DNA from: Cokeromyces recurvatus
Lineage: Eukaryota; Mucoromycota; Mucoromycetes; Mucorales; Mucoraceae
DNA length: 64,000 bases
NCBI RefSeq assembly: GCF_025118155.1
Contig: NW_026251421.1
Coordinates: forward strand, 62,001 to 126,000
Reading direction: 5' to 3'
Under the pieces are notes generated by a model, which was not told the DNA's origin, made no database searches, and worked only from the letters and a program-made list of their open reading frames with translations. This document shows positions 50,477 to 62,748 of the stretch, in pieces; position 1 is the stretch's first letter; the number at the start of each line of letters is the position of its first letter. Both the position numbers and the translations under genes were made by a program.

Positions 50477-52294
50477 ATGATGCAACATCTTGTAAATCAA
50501 AGATATGATATTATAACAACACCAGAGAGATCTTTACCTTCTAGTCCAACACTTTCACCTGCTGTAGTAACTCCTACAATAGCTACAAGTGAAAGAAAAT
50601 CATGGGATCCTTCCGCTATAGATTTATCTGAACTGTCTAAACTATTAGCAGCAAATAATAATAATAATAAACCAGCTAGACCCCAAAATAAACCAAGGCC
50701 TCGTTCTCAATTATTTCAATCTTCTAAACCTCCTTCTCCTACACTTTCTACTTGTTCTGCTGAACCTACCTTTGCTCAACAAAGAAGACCTAATTTATCA
50801 TCAAATAGAAGACCTGCAAGTACTTGTTCAACTCCTTCACAATTCATCTTTAAAAAACCTGAATATGATGAACAATATTTAAAAACTCATTTTCATAGAC
50901 AACAACAACAAAAGGATTTATTTTTAGCTTGGTCTGATTTACGTAGATTTTTTGTTAATACTCAACAACAACAACAACAACAGCAGCAGCAGCAGCAGCA
51001 ACACCAACAACAACAACAACAACAAGAAATATCACCTACAACATCACAACATTCACAAGAATCAGATACATTTGCTAATCAATTTAAACAAGATATAGGA
51101 GGAAAATATGGGACATGGGGTAAGAATAGATAAGATGACTTTTATGTATTCACTTATTTACTTTGTTTATATTAGGTAAATATATTGGAAAAGGTGCTGG
51201 TGGATCAGTTCGTCTTATACGACGTTCGTCTGATCAAAAGACATTCGCTGTTAAACAGTTTCGAAAACGTTTTCCACATGAATCTGAAAAAGATTATATA
51301 AAAAAGGTAACAGCTGAGTTCTGTATTGGTTCTACTTTACATCATCCAAATATTATTGAAACATTGGATATCATTCAAGAAGGTGCTCAATTCTTTGAAA
51401 TCATGGAATATGCCCCAAACGACTTATTTAATGTGGTAATGAGTGGAATGATGTCAAGAGAAGAGATTGCTTGTTGTTGGAGACAACTATTAAATGGTGT
51501 AGAATATTTACAATCAATGGGTATTGCACATCGTGATATAAAGTTAGATAATTTAGTATTAGATCATCTTGGAATATTAAAGATTATTGACTTTGGTTGT
51601 TCAACTGTTTACAAATACCCATTTGAAAATAGCATTACTTTAACAAAAGGTACTTTAATATATATACATATGTGTATGTGTGTGTGTGTATGTGTGTGTA
51701 TGTGTATGTGTGTGTGTTTGTATGTATGTAGTAGACTAAAGAAAATACTCTTTTCTCTTTCTCTCTCTCTTAGGTGTTTATGGTTCAGATCCTTATATTG
51801 CTCCAGAACAATATATTCAACCTGCTTATGATCCACGCCTTTCAGATATTTGGTCTTGTGGTATTGTCTTTATCTGCATGACAATTCGTCGTTTCCCCTG
51901 GAGAATCCCACGTTTAACGGACCCATCTTTTAAAGCTTACGCTACTAACCAACATCAACAACAATTTAGGCTTCTTAAATTGCTACCACGTGAATCAAGG
52001 CCTGTGTTAGCTGGTATTTTAGAGATTGACCCTAAACGAAGATATAATTTAGAAACTATATTGGCTGATAAATGGGTTCAATCCATTGATGTTTGTGGTG
52101 TACATGAAGCAGGTAAACAGCATGTTCATCATGTAATGTCACCTTCTTCTGGAGGACGTGATAATTTGGTAAATATCACTCAGGAACCACCTGGTGTTGT
52201 AGCTGAAAAAGAAAAGAAGAAAAAGAGAATGAGTCGTTCATCAATTATACCAAACAATAATAATGTCTATGTTAATAAGAACTCTTCTGCTTAA
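50477..52294 (+). CDS. Ser/Thr protein kinase, Hal4/Hal5 (NPR) type
   Basis: Kinase of the fungal NPR/Hal family, members of which regulate nutrient and K+ transporters. Three exons (50477-51119, 51176-51649, 51774-52294) join in phase to 545 residues. The N-terminal 210 residues are low-complexity with a long poly-Gln run (about 50964-51028) and many Ser/Pro. The catalytic domain has [12 protein letters not shown] (P-loop), FAVKQF (Lys), [50 protein letters not shown] and [20 protein letters not shown]. The DIWSCGI and [11 protein letters not shown] parts with [21 protein letters not shown] are characteristic of this family. The activation loop is split by an intron rich in TG and TC repeats. 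The C-terminal tail is basic ([10 protein letters not shown]). Assignment to a single yeast gene is not possible. Confidence 0.9.
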
Positions 52295-53150
52295 TAGAAG
52301 AGATAGCCCAACATAACTCATATTGTCATCCTCTTAAGATGAATGAATTCATTGTATGTGTATCACTGTAATATATTTAATAATAATAATAATAATAATC
52401 AATTTTTTTTTGTTTGTTTATATCTTTGAAACGATAAACTATAGTTAACAGTGCTTCTTTCTTTAGATAATGTACATTATATAGCTGTGATATTCATTTA
52501 TGAAGGCCTTATTATTTCATAACAAAAATTATGTAAATAGATGACAGCAATAGTCTTTTTCTTTTTTACTGTATACATAAGAATACTTTATTATCTTTAT
52601 TTACTTTAATTTCAATAACTGTCTTTATATGACAGATAGAATCGACAGATTTATATATACCGATTCAACACTCACAATGTTAGTTCTGTGATGTTCGAAT
52701 TAACAGTTATTAAAAGAAAAATGCAGAATTGTTATTTTCTACTCTATATAGCATAAAATAAGTTTGATTTATATTCTTTATGCTAACATAATTTATCTCG
52801 AATAATGAGAAGGAAAAAGGATTTTCTTTTAATTGTAATGGAGCACGTTGGTCTTCTTTTGTGAATCAATATTCACTCAAGGTAAATAAGTATTACATTG
52901 TATCCTTTTTTTTTTTATCAAACAGATTTTTATATATTTGTAATTAATTACTTCTAAAAGAACTCAAATTAGTGAATTTTATATGTAGAAACACATATAA
53001 AAAAAAAAGCTCACTCCATTAAATTTTACAATGCTTAACGGTTGCTTTCCGAGAAATGGTTATTCTCTACTTGAATATGATTGTTGAGCAAAGAAGATGA
53101 CAATAGTAGTCGTTTTCTTTTTCCATATTTACTCTAAAACCAATTTTTTG

Positions 53151-53194
<44 letters not shown>

Positions 53195-53642
53195 TTCCTG
53201 TAACTAAAATAATATTTAGTATTCATCTAGGAAATAACCCATTTGAATATATTTGTAGTGATTCATCAAGAACACTAATATCGTTGTTTTGAATATGGCT
53301 TTTTTTTTTCTAACGGAATTTATATATGTATATATTTATATATATATATATGTCTAACAGGCTAGCTTTATGCTGTTTACATTTATATGAATGTTGCATC
53401 TAACATAATTTTAACCTAGTTTCAATTTGACTCGAAAGTACTAAAATAAAGCAATCTTTCTTTGTTTTTTTTTGTTTTTTTATCTTTGATAAAAATTTAA
53501 TACAATTCTCTGCCTTTCTTTTTTTTTTAATAAAATAAAACTCAGCTTAGGGATATATTATATCTTTATTTAATTAAATAAAAATTATTATTAGTTCTTT
53601 TTTTTTTTTTTTTTCTTTCTTTCTTTTTCAATAAAAAAAAAA
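52295..53642. other. Intergenic region kinase / tropomyosin
   Basis: About 1.35 kb, AT-rich, with (AAT)n at 52380-52400, a 42-base poly-A tract at 53151-53192 (the longest homopolymer in the window) and a T-rich tropomyosin leader (53598-53640). No gene recognised. Confidence 0.55.
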
Positions 53643-54152
53643 ATGGAAAAGTTTAAAGAGGTAAATTTAAGCAAAATTTCACTCTTCTTTTTTTTTTTCT
53701 GTTTTAATTTGAAAATTTTATATATAGAAAATTGCAAGCCTTCGTGCTGAAGCAGAAAATGCAACTGCACGTGCAGACGAACTTGAAGCCCATGTTAAAG
53801 AATTAGAGACAGAACATATTGCCAAAGACCACGAACTTTCATCCCTTCAAAATCGTGTTAAAATTTTAGAAGAACAATTAGAGAGTACTGAAGATCAACT
53901 TAAAAAAGTCACTCAAGAGTAAGTTCTCTTCCTTCTTCCTTCCCTCCCTTCCTACATAATAACACCATATTAACATAATACTTTAATAGTTTCACTGAAG
54001 CTGACTTAAGAGCTGAAGAAGCTGAACGTAAAATTATTATTCTCGAAAAGGAATTGAATGAAATGGAAGAAAAGTATGAAAAATTAGATGAAATGCATAA
54101 GGCTTCAAAGGCTGAATTAGAAGAATTGGCCCGTCAATTTGATGAATTATAA
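53643..54152 (+). CDS. Tropomyosin, short form
   Basis: Coiled-coil protein that polymerises along actin filaments. Three exons (53643-53660, 53728-53918, 53990-54152) join in phase to 123 residues; the first exon codes for only MEKFKE. Heptad repeats run without a break from KIASLRAEAENATARADELE through LQNRVKILEEQLESTEDQLK to ERKIIILEKELNEMEEKYEK, ending LEELARQFDEL. The MEK-x-KEKI start and the DEL/ENL end are typical of fungal tropomyosins. Fission-yeast Cdc8 and yeast Tpm2 have 161 residues, so this protein is about 38 residues shorter, close to one actin-binding period. No extra exon fits in the 71-bp second intron. Another short coiled-coil protein remains possible but less likely. Confidence 0.82.
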
Positions 54153-54260
54153 AAATAAATAATAATAATAATAAAGAAAAGGATTATGTTTTTTTTTAAA
54201 TAACTTTATTTACTATTTTTCATTTCAGAGTGTATCTATTTATATACATGTTATTTAATA

Positions 54261-56222
54261 TTATTGTTTTATGGTAACTTTTTTTTTTTTATTTTTTGCA
54301 TAATCACTTACTTTAAACATTCGCATCACTCGACTTGTTTTTTTAACACGTCCATTTTGTATATTTGGTGTTATTTCTCTTGTATTTTCTGCATTTTCTT
54401 TTTCTTTTTCTTTTTTATTATTATTCAATCCTAATGCCAGTTTTCGATAAGATTCGTGTGCAAATATATTTGATTTTAATGTACTACGTCCTTTCAGTTT
54501 GGCATCACCTTTCTATAAATGTAATAAAAGAAAAAAAAAAAAGAGCTAAGTATGTTTATTACTATATATTTACAATGATAGAAAATTACCTTGATCTTTT
54601 CAACTTTATTTATAAATAAACTCATACCATCATGCTTTCCCCATTCTCTAGACTTTAACTTATGTCGAATTGATCCTGCGTAACTCTGTAATGTTGGTAA
54701 CACCTTCACTGTCACTTTAAGATCATGATCTGGTATTACATATCTATGTCGATGCATAACTGATTCATGCGGCTTGGTGCCTAATATTGCTGATATAAAT
54801 GGACCATCGTCAGGCTCTATCCAGTGTGGCTGGTACTTGCCTGAGTGTATCACCATTGCTACAATATCCGAATCATCCGTATAAATATCTGTACCCCATA
54901 ATGCTCTTTTTCTCACACGTACATTGTCGAATGTCAAATATCGAGCCGGTATTCTTATCTCTATTAACCCATTCACGCCATTCTCGAAATTAGGTAAAAT
55001 TAGGTGTGGTGAATAAAGATAAACACCTAATGATTTTTCTTCTATGCCCTCTACCATCTTCCATACCTTTTCATTCTTAATAATCAACTTGGGTTTTTGT
55101 TGAGGTCTTGTCATAAGATCAACCATCATATTAGAAAAGAGAACATTGGCTGCAATTGAACTTTTACGTCGGCGTCGAGTTTCCTCAAGTCCAGAATTTA
55201 AAAGAGTGCTGATATTAGCCGCCAAGTTGCCTATGGTAGCTTGAACACTAGGTGTAGCAGCTACAGCAGCTAATGCGTTACCTAAAATTTCGGATGGTTC
55301 TAAAGAACCTTTACGTTCAAGAGGTAAGCGTGGTGATAGATGTTCGATTACAGATGCACTACTTAATCGTCGCAAGGCAGCACTGATGTCTGGTAAACTT
55401 AGGCTAGTATTGGTGTTCGTTTTTGAGGGTGGTGAAAGAGTTGGTAACTTGGGCGGAATATTAAGACCAGAAACTAGCGAAGAAGTAGACATTGTTGTTG
55501 GCTTTGTTTCAACAGGCATAGTCAAAGGTGGTATAGGTGTCGACAGCTTTTTACTGTTACTGTCATCGTTGTTATTATTATTATTATTTGTTGTTGTTGG
55601 AGTATCTTCAGGAACTGATGTAAGAGCAAATAAAAGTTGTTCACTCGTTATCTCTTCACTCTTTTCTGGTTCTGTTGCATAATATAAAAATTAGTTTACT
55701 AAAAATAATTCAAAATTATCCGTTGTTACCTGGTAATGGTGTGACTGCCTTTGATCGATCTGCTGACACAGTATTATCCTGCTTCATCTTTTTATTTATC
55801 TCTTCCCCAACTATTAAAAAAAAAAAAAAAAAAAGGAAAAAGAGTTGAATAAAAATAAAAAAGAAGACTACATTGGCTCCAGTCACTTGTATTAAAATAT
55901 ACCTGATGTTAAGTCGTTTTTAGTTAAACGGGCTTTAACTCCTGTTCCATTCATAATAAAACAATGTGAATTAGAACTTTTAACCAACCTTCCTTCTTTC
56001 ATTTTATATACATGTATTTTTTTTTTTTGAAATTTAATTTTATATTTTTTTCTCATTACCTGTGGGTGTAGATGTAATTGCTACTGGTGTATTAACAGAT
56101 TCTCCTGTTTCTTTGGATACAAATGTAGATGTGTCTTCATAATTTAGCTTTTGTTTTTTATGTTCATCAATGTCTGTTGTTTCTTCAATGGAGCGTTTTA
56201 TACTTCCTTCGTTTTCGCTCAT
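54261..56222 (-). CDS. RXT3: Rxt3-domain subunit of the Rpd3L histone deacetylase complex
   Basis: Probable Rpd3L/Sin3-complex component acting in transcriptional repression. Five exons (56222-56060, 55995-55903, 55810-55730, 55671-54590, 54512-54261) join in phase to 556 residues. The N-terminal third is disordered and rich in Glu, Thr, Asn and Pro. The Rxt3 domain follows: EEKSLGVYLYSPHLILPNFE, IEIRIPARYLTF, RALWGTDIYTDDSDIVAMVI and HSGKYQPHWIEPDDGPF, then the DHDLKVTVKVLPTL segment and SREWGKHDGMSLFIN. The last exon is Lys-rich (KGRSTLKSNIFAHESYRKLA), as in other fungal members. The C-terminus is uncertain, because a GTAAGT lies just before a Lys run and could be used as a donor. Head-to-head with MAK16. 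Confidence 0.88.
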
Positions 56223-57252
56223 TATATATGTATATATTAATAGAACAATAGGGATATCAAGAGAAGTATACAGAAAATAAAATATTATAAAGGAGGGAAG
56301 AGAAAAAAAAAAGACAATAGCTAGACCTCTTTTTTTTAATGAAAAATAGAAGTGAGATACTGCCAATAGGAGATTCTCAAACGATAGTGACTGCATTAAA
56401 ACATGTCCCGATTGTGACACTAATCTACCAATTAATAAAATATTTATTTGTTTATGAAATGCGTTGAATTGATGCAAAAAAAAAAAAAGGAAAAAAAGGA
56501 AAAAAAATAGAAAAGAATTAAATCTGTTTTATAAATGTTATAGGTATATAAGGCTTATAAAAGTGTTTTTTTTTCTTTATTTGTTTCCACATTTTAAGGG
56601 AATACATTATACTCTTAATGACAGAAAGAGAAATGATGCTACACATCTAAAACGGCTATAACAAATAAAGTAAGCATCAAAGGGAAAATGTACAACTAAT
56701 ACTTTATAAATGATAAATGAAATGTATAACTTTAACATTAAAATAAAAACTATAATGTTTTCATTGGTCCTCCCTCATCATTATAATATCATTTAAAGTG
56801 TATGATTATATAAACTTAAACGTTGTTAATATATATAATTTACTTAACGAGTGATCAAGGTGACATTACTACTTTTAAAATCTCAGCTCAGTTCATGTTC
56901 ATTTTAAAGTAAAGTTTTTCATTAAAAAAAAGTAAATTTAAATATTAAGAATATATAATTTACATTAACCCAGAGTTGAAAAAAAGGGGAGAGTGAAGAA
57001 GGATGTTTACATAAGATGGAATTTTCTATCTATTATGCTTAGATTCTGTACCTTTTTTTTTTATTAAAGAAGAAATACAATAAAGTGGCTTGTTTTAAAA
57101 TGCAAAAACAGTCACTACTTATTCTGTTGAATTTCCTTTGCTTGAAAAAAAAAAAAAAAAAGAAATAAAATAAAAAAATTAAGAACAAACTGGTTTTCTT
57201 TATTTGCTAATATAATCTCTTTTGCAATAAAAAAAAAAGGTCAATTTAGATC
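56223..57252. other. Divergent promoter region RXT3 / MAK16
   Basis: About 1 kb without a gene. Contains A-runs and short AT-rich frames of no coding character. Confidence 0.5.
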
Positions 57253-58332
57253 ATGCAATCTGACGAAGTTATTTGGCAAGTTATTAATCAACAATTTTGT
57301 TCGTATAAAGTCAGGTAAGCTAGATTCAACTGAAACAGCAATCTTGTTGATACTTATTTATTCATAGAACACCTACGGGGACCTTTTGTCGTAATCCATA
57401 TAATGTTACTGGTCTTTGCAATCGCCAATCTTGTCCATTAGCAAATAGTAGATATGCTACGATTAGAGAAGAAAAGGGTAATAAGATTAACTTGGATCTT
57501 TATTTTGATTACTAATAGATGGTTATGTTTAGGTATTATTTACTTGTACATGAAGACACCAGAACGTGCTCATTCACCAGCAAAAATGTGGGAAAGAAAG
57601 AAACTATCAAAGAATTATGCACAAGCCTTAGCTCAGGTATATATAGTCATCTTTAAGCTGCTTATGTATTAATAAAAAAAAAAGCTGACTCAACTTTTGA
57701 CACTGTCGTAGATTGATAAAGAGTTACAGTTCTGGCCAAACTTTTTAGTTCATAAATGTAAGCAGCGTCTTACCAAGATTACGCAATATCTTATTCGTAT
57801 GCGTAAATTGAAGCTTAAAGAAAAGTAAGTTAGTGATGATATAAAGAAAAGCCGAAAATATATTAATATTTCTATTTTTTTTTCTTAAAAAAAACAGTGA
57901 TAGACCACAATTAATTGGTATCAAGAAGAAGTTGGAAAGACGTGAGGCTAATCGTGAGCGTAAGGCAGAAGCAGCTGCACGAATAGAGAAATCAATTGAA
58001 AAGGAATTAATTGAAAGACTAAAGAATAAGGCCTATGGTGATGCACCATTGAACGTTAATGAAGAAATTTGGCAGAAGATTTTGGATGAGGAGCTTGAAG
58101 GCGCTGAAGAAGATGAATCTGAAGAAGAAGAGGAAGAAGAAGAGGAAGAGGATGAGGTAAATGAAAACAGAATTTATATTATATAAGAAATTAATTTTCT
58201 TTTTTTTTTTCTGTTGAATAGAATGCTGAATTCGTTTCTGATCTTGAAGATGAATCTGATGTTGAGGATATTGAAGATGCATTTGAATGGGAAGAAGAAA
58301 AGGAGGATGAAAACATTGCATATACAAATTGA
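57253..58332 (+). CDS. MAK16: 60S ribosome biogenesis protein Mak16
   Basis: Nucleolar protein that works with Rpf1 in early 60S assembly. Six exons (57253-57314, 57368-57477, 57533-57636, 57712-57824, 57898-58156, 58222-58332) join in phase to 252 residues. The conserved N-terminus is complete: [20 protein letters not shown], then [20 protein letters not shown] and [16 protein letters not shown] with the four Cys that bind an Fe-S cluster in recent structures. Next come [20 protein letters not shown], the basic block [20 protein letters not shown], and a Lys/Arg/Ala helix. The C-terminus is strongly acidic (Glu run near residues 200-215), as in the family. Confidence 0.96.
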
Positions 58333-59405
58333 AAAAATGTTTATATGTCATAATAAGCGCCAGCAACATGTCTTGTTTTTTTTTATTATACTTTACCCTA
58401 TAAATATCACACATTCCTCGTTGTTATATATATTCAAAAACTAACTTGATAAACCTACTAGACTACCTTTATGTTAATAATGAATTATTAGTCTGTTTAG
58501 TAACAGTTTTCCTTATTCCTTTAAATTTTGGTAAAATTACGAGCATGTAGAAAGAAAAAAAAAATTAATAAAAACTCCATTCTATGACAATACTCCTAAG
58601 ATAATGTCAGCGTAGTATATATATTTGAATGTGTATGTAAGAGTAATGTTGACTATGCATAATGAAACTAGTTATTTATGTATTTTTGAAGAGTAAGGTG
58701 GCATTAATAGTAACATGATGTTGGCAAGCAAAGAATGCTGTTATAAAGAATTATATGGAACTATTGCATCTCCAAATTACTCTGTATTTATACAATAAGG
58801 CATATCTATATTTCCTCCAAGATATTATGTCAACACTAATAATTTATAATATTCTAGTTATATTAACATAAACTATTTATATGCTACTTTTATTATTATT
58901 GTAAAATATTATTAAATTATCATCATTGATGTATTTATAAAACGTATGCTTATAAATAAATGTATGTATGTATGTAAAAGGACATATTGAATTTATGATA
59001 ATATCATTATAATATATAACAATGACTAAATATTGAGCAGACATTATACTGTGGACTATAATATAGTAAACTGATTTTATTTGAATAGCCTCTTTATATT
59101 GTAATAAAAATGATGATAGCTATTCTCTATTAATTTAGCTATTATAGCAATAATAGAAAAAAAAAAAGGTAACAACACCCTTGATTGTATGACTTTTTAA
59201 TTAACAATGAACAAGCATATATTTTTAAGAAGTAATATAATAAATACGATTAAGATTTTAATAAGGGAAACTAAAAGGCCAATAGCGTCTATAGATTAAA
59301 ACAAAATGTTATGACGCAATCAACTATTTACGTCATCACTAGTCACGTGACTTATAAGTTGATAGATAATTATGATTTATTTTTTGGTCGCAAAAATCAA
59401 CTAAG
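58333..59405. other. Intergenic region MAK16 / tRNA-Thr
   Basis: About 1.1 kb of AT-rich sequence with short (ATGT)n near 58962-58975. Nothing coding or RNA-like recognised. Confidence 0.5.
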
Positions 59406-59478
59406 GCCTTCTTGGCTCAGTTGGCAGAGCGTCTGCCTAGTAAGCAGAAGGTCGCCAGTTCGATTCTGGCAGAAGGCA
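59406..59478 (+). tRNA. tRNA-Thr (anticodon AGT), intronless
   Basis: Full cloverleaf by hand. Acceptor stem GCCTTCT pairs with AGAAGGC; D arm GCTC-AGTTGGCA-GAGC; anticodon stem TCTGC/GCAGA with loop CTAGTAA, anticodon AGT (read as IGT); variable loop AGGTC; T arm GCCAG-TTCGATT-CTGGC; discriminator A. The GTTCGATTC B box is perfect. A T6 run starting at about 59481 serves as the Pol III terminator. Confidence 0.95.
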
Positions 59479-59480
59479 TA

Positions 59481-59486
59481 TTTTTT
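59481..59486 (+). terminator. Pol III oligo-T terminator of tRNA-Thr
   Basis: T6 run three bases after the tRNA discriminator. Confidence 0.8.
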
Positions 59487-59961
59487 GTCAACTTCTTTAA
59501 TGAGGTGCATGGAATTTTCTTTTATTTCTTGTTGTGTTGCCTTTTTTGCTTATCAGTTAGATCTTTCATGAAATTCACGCAGTATTTATTTCGTTCCATC
59601 TTTGATAGAATATAATATTAACATTAAACAAGCACTCCTTTTCACTTATTAGGAAACATCAGTCTACATAAATAAATTAAATACCAATGTATCTCTCGTT
59701 TAACATTAAATAATATTATTATTTACTGATCAGATCTGACAGATGTTAGGATTATTTCTGTCAGAGGTGTAACGTATTGTATCTGATACGCCAGTAGTTA
59801 TCCTATTTTATTACTATTATTATTATCCAGTATTATATAAGTTTATTAATTTATAAGTGAGAAAATAAGTGTTGTTTATTTATTTTATAATTTGATCTGA
59901 TAATTTATTGTGTAACTGCAATAAGTATGACAGACGATTAGATAATAATATTATTAAGGGG

Positions 59962-60040
59962 ATTACACAGTCAGTTCCAAAAATATTGATGCCTTTTTCT
60001 AAAATTTTGTTGAAAATTGAGTACTTGAAGTGGCGGGAGG
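59962..60040. mobile_element. Possible solo Tc1/mariner-type terminal repeat
   Basis: Reads TTACACAGTCAGTTCCAAAA and continues with ATATTGATGCC. This layout (TA, CACAGT, then CCAAAAATATTGAT) is like Tc1-type termini. No inverted partner and no transposase with a DDE domain was found in the window, so this is at best a fragment. Confidence 0.3.
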
Positions 60041-60144
60041 ATCCTTTTTTTTTTTTTTTTTTTTTTTTTCCTAAAAAAAAAAAGACCAGATTAACATTAT
60101 TTAGGTTTACATACACATATTATATATCACCTATCTGCGTAGGA

Positions 60145-61365
60145 GTCAGCTGAGCATTTCAATATTTCATCAATATGATTCTCTTGAAGCAAAACTTGGT
60201 GCGAATCTTGGTATTCAAATCAAGAATTTAGATCTAAGCCGGATCAAACAACTTCATGTGCATTGCTTATCTATCAATTTAAAATATATAAATATACAGA
60301 TCCCTAGAGTTTTTTTTTTCTTTAGTTTACTTGTTCTGCTGTGGATACAAGATTTTCACAGATTATCTGATTCATTTTAACTATTGCCTCATGTTGATTC
60401 CTTTCATTCCAGGACTTTTTATATGCGACACCAAATGAGTCATCTTCATTCTGCTTCTACTCAAGGCATATATATATATATATATTTAATAAATTCATGT
60501 TTTCTTGGCTTGTAATACTAGTCATACCTTAAACCTATTATTTGCCTCAAATGCAATACCAGTAAGTCTGTTAGATTGATCTTTTGAAAGGTTGTCCAAT
60601 ACATCAGAGTAGTGACTGTTCGTCAAACTTTATATGTCATTGTATACTCGTGCAAATGAAAAATAGTCAAGTGGTGATTTATCTTTTTTGAGGGACCCTT
60701 CAAGCCACTCCTTGTATTTGTAGTTCATTCATAAGCCTCTGATTCTTACTTTCCCCATTTGGCGAAAGCATAAAAGATAAAAGAAGTTATTTACATACTC
60801 TATTCCCAATTTATCGCATAGTAAACTTTTCGAATGTGCAGTTTAAACATTGCCAAACAACGTTACCTTTTTCCTAAGTTATTCGCCATTTATTTATTTT
60901 TTTTCTTTAAGGATGCAATCATTAGCAAAGCTGCTGCAATATCTACATGCTTTCAACAGAAGATAGATTAAATGCAGTTCTGTGCCCTCTGTTAATTTCT
61001 TCAAGGCCTCCCTATCGTTAGTTAGGCTTGAGAACTAATTGAAGAAAGTCTTTGTGTATATTCAACTAATACATTTAGGACGCAGAGAGTTTTCACTTCC
61101 TTCTCACAACAATGATAGAAAGCAAAACTAATAAGTATTTATAAATATTCTTAATTGTCTATTTTTTATTATTTGGCTCAAGCATTTTGTCAGGTTAGCA
61201 GTACTCACATAACTTTAGCTGCTCGTTGACTTATCATATTTACAGAGAACAAACTATAATCATCCAATTCACCAGTTACTTTTACAAAAATTGCCTTTTT
61301 TTTTTGTATTTTTCATGTCAATTATTGTAGTATCGACTTCTGATAATATAACAGCAAAGATTTTA
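60145..61365 (-). pseudogene. Degenerate multi-exon gene of unknown family
   Basis: Minus-strand coding remnant, not recognised. Readable blocks in order: FAVILSEVDTTIIDM, VTGELDDYSLFSVNMISQRA, STANLTKCLSQIIKNRQLR, KEVKTLCVLNVLVEYTQRLS, REALKKLTEGTELHLIYLLL, DKLGIEYVNNFFYLLCFRQM, KSPLDYFSFARVYND, SDVLDNLSKDQSNRLTGIAF, AYKKSWNERNQHEAIVKMNQ and YQDSHQVLLQENHIDEILKC. The blocks are broken by about four in-frame stops and at least three frameshifts. Two possible introns lie at about 60467-60530 and 60290-60345. The long readable stretches with few lesions point to recent loss. It could be a domesticated or mobile-element gene, or a lineage-specific family member. Confidence 0.6.
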
Positions 61366-61650
61366 CTACCCTTTCATTATTATTATAAATAATCTAATGA
61401 TTAAATACAAGGAAATAATAAACATTTACTAAAATTGAATTAGTTAGTATATCTTTATTTTATATATAAAAGTACTTTATAGACCCTTATTATAACTATC
61501 AGATCAAAGAAGACTAAAGATTTCGCTTTGATTATGTCAATATTGTTATCTCCATTTTATTATATTATCAGTGTTATGAATGGAAAAAAAAAAGGCTAAT
61601 AAATTGCATTTTTCACAATTTGACATATCATGGCTTCTACTTTAATAAGT

Positions 61651-62350
61651 TTAAACCATTGCTTCTGCAGTGGTTGGCTGAGAAGTAATTATTCTTTCCA
61701 TTTGTTTTGCTTTAAAATACTGAGCTAAAGAATGAAAAATAAAAAGCCAGCCCATGATCATAAAAAGGTAAGAAAGAAGATTAATATCAAGCTTGTCTTC
61801 CATTGTCTTTGAAGAGGATTGCCCTCCATCAGGATAATATTCATCATCTTCTAATGTGCCACCTATATATAAAGTAAGTATAATGAATCTTATTATTATT
61901 GTTATTAATACCACGAATATAAAATCCGGCCTGAACTAATGATACACCGAGGCCAGCTCGTGATCCTTGCTAATACAATAGAGATATTAATTAATATCTA
62001 CAGTTAGTAACTATACATGTATAAAATGTACTGTACTTTTGCTGCATGTGAAGTGTGTAATAAATAAGTCAACATAAATCCAACAAATTGAAAGCTTGCA
62101 GAAACTAATAGAAAAAAAAAAAAAGAAATTGTATATGTATATAAATAAAATCATACAGGCACAAAAGCTGATATTATCTTACTTATTAAATTCCAAAAAA
62201 ATGAAAACATAGATCCAACAGGCAGTCCTTCAACTAATATAAAGTCACCTATACTTATTGGCGTAATGATTGTTGTTTGCCAATAAGGAGGTGTGGCATC
62301 TGCTGCTGCTTCTTCATAAGTCTAAAATGGCAAATATATAAATAAACAAA

Positions 62351-62383
<33 letters not shown>

Positions 62384-62748
62384 AGGAGGTGTTTCTTCTA
62401 ATTTATTATTATCTGGTTTTGCTGATATATTGGCAAAAACACCATCATTTGATATTGGTAAGATGGCTGGTTGTATTCCATTATGTGACGAAGATGTATC
62501 TTGCTGGTGGTATTCAAGAAGCCTATCTGTTACCGTTGTAACATTATCTTCATCTTCATCTTTATCAAATGATTCTCCAAAAGAATCCTGTAAATCTGAT
62601 TGCTGCTGTGATGTGGTAGTTGATGAGCCTTCATTATCATGATGGCTGTCTGATATTGTTGCTAGCTATTATTTAAAGTTCAAGGTTAAGAAATTTAATT
62701 TAACATCTAGCTTTATGCTAATACTTTTTGATATCTTGTAGAAGGCAT
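61651..62748 (-). CDS. BSD2: Bsd2/NDFIP-family Rsp5 adaptor (PPxY membrane protein)
   Basis: Endosomal/Golgi membrane adaptor that recruits the ligase Rsp5 to metal transporters and other cargo. Six exons (62748-62725, 62665-62384, 62321-62183, 62104-62037, 61969-61912, 61862-61651) join in phase to 260 residues. The N-terminal 100 residues are polar and acidic. The PPTY motif (residues 101-104) is split between exons 2 and 3, followed by EEAAADATPPYWQTTIITP. The family core is GDFILVEGLPVGSMFSFFWN, then SASFQFVGFMLTYLLHTSHA with AAKQGSRAGLGVSLVQAGFY. The third helix is LLSYLFMIMGWLFIFHSLAQ. The first exon (MPSTRYQK) is inferred from a GTATTA donor and an AATAG acceptor and is the least certain part. 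RSP5 lies 20 kb to the left. Divergent from SIW14. Confidence 0.88.

Noticed and set aside
59735..59763. CTGACAGA/TCTGTCAG inverted repeat after the tRNA gene
   Set aside because: Eight-base arms with a short loop are expected by chance at this scale; no link to a gene end was seen.
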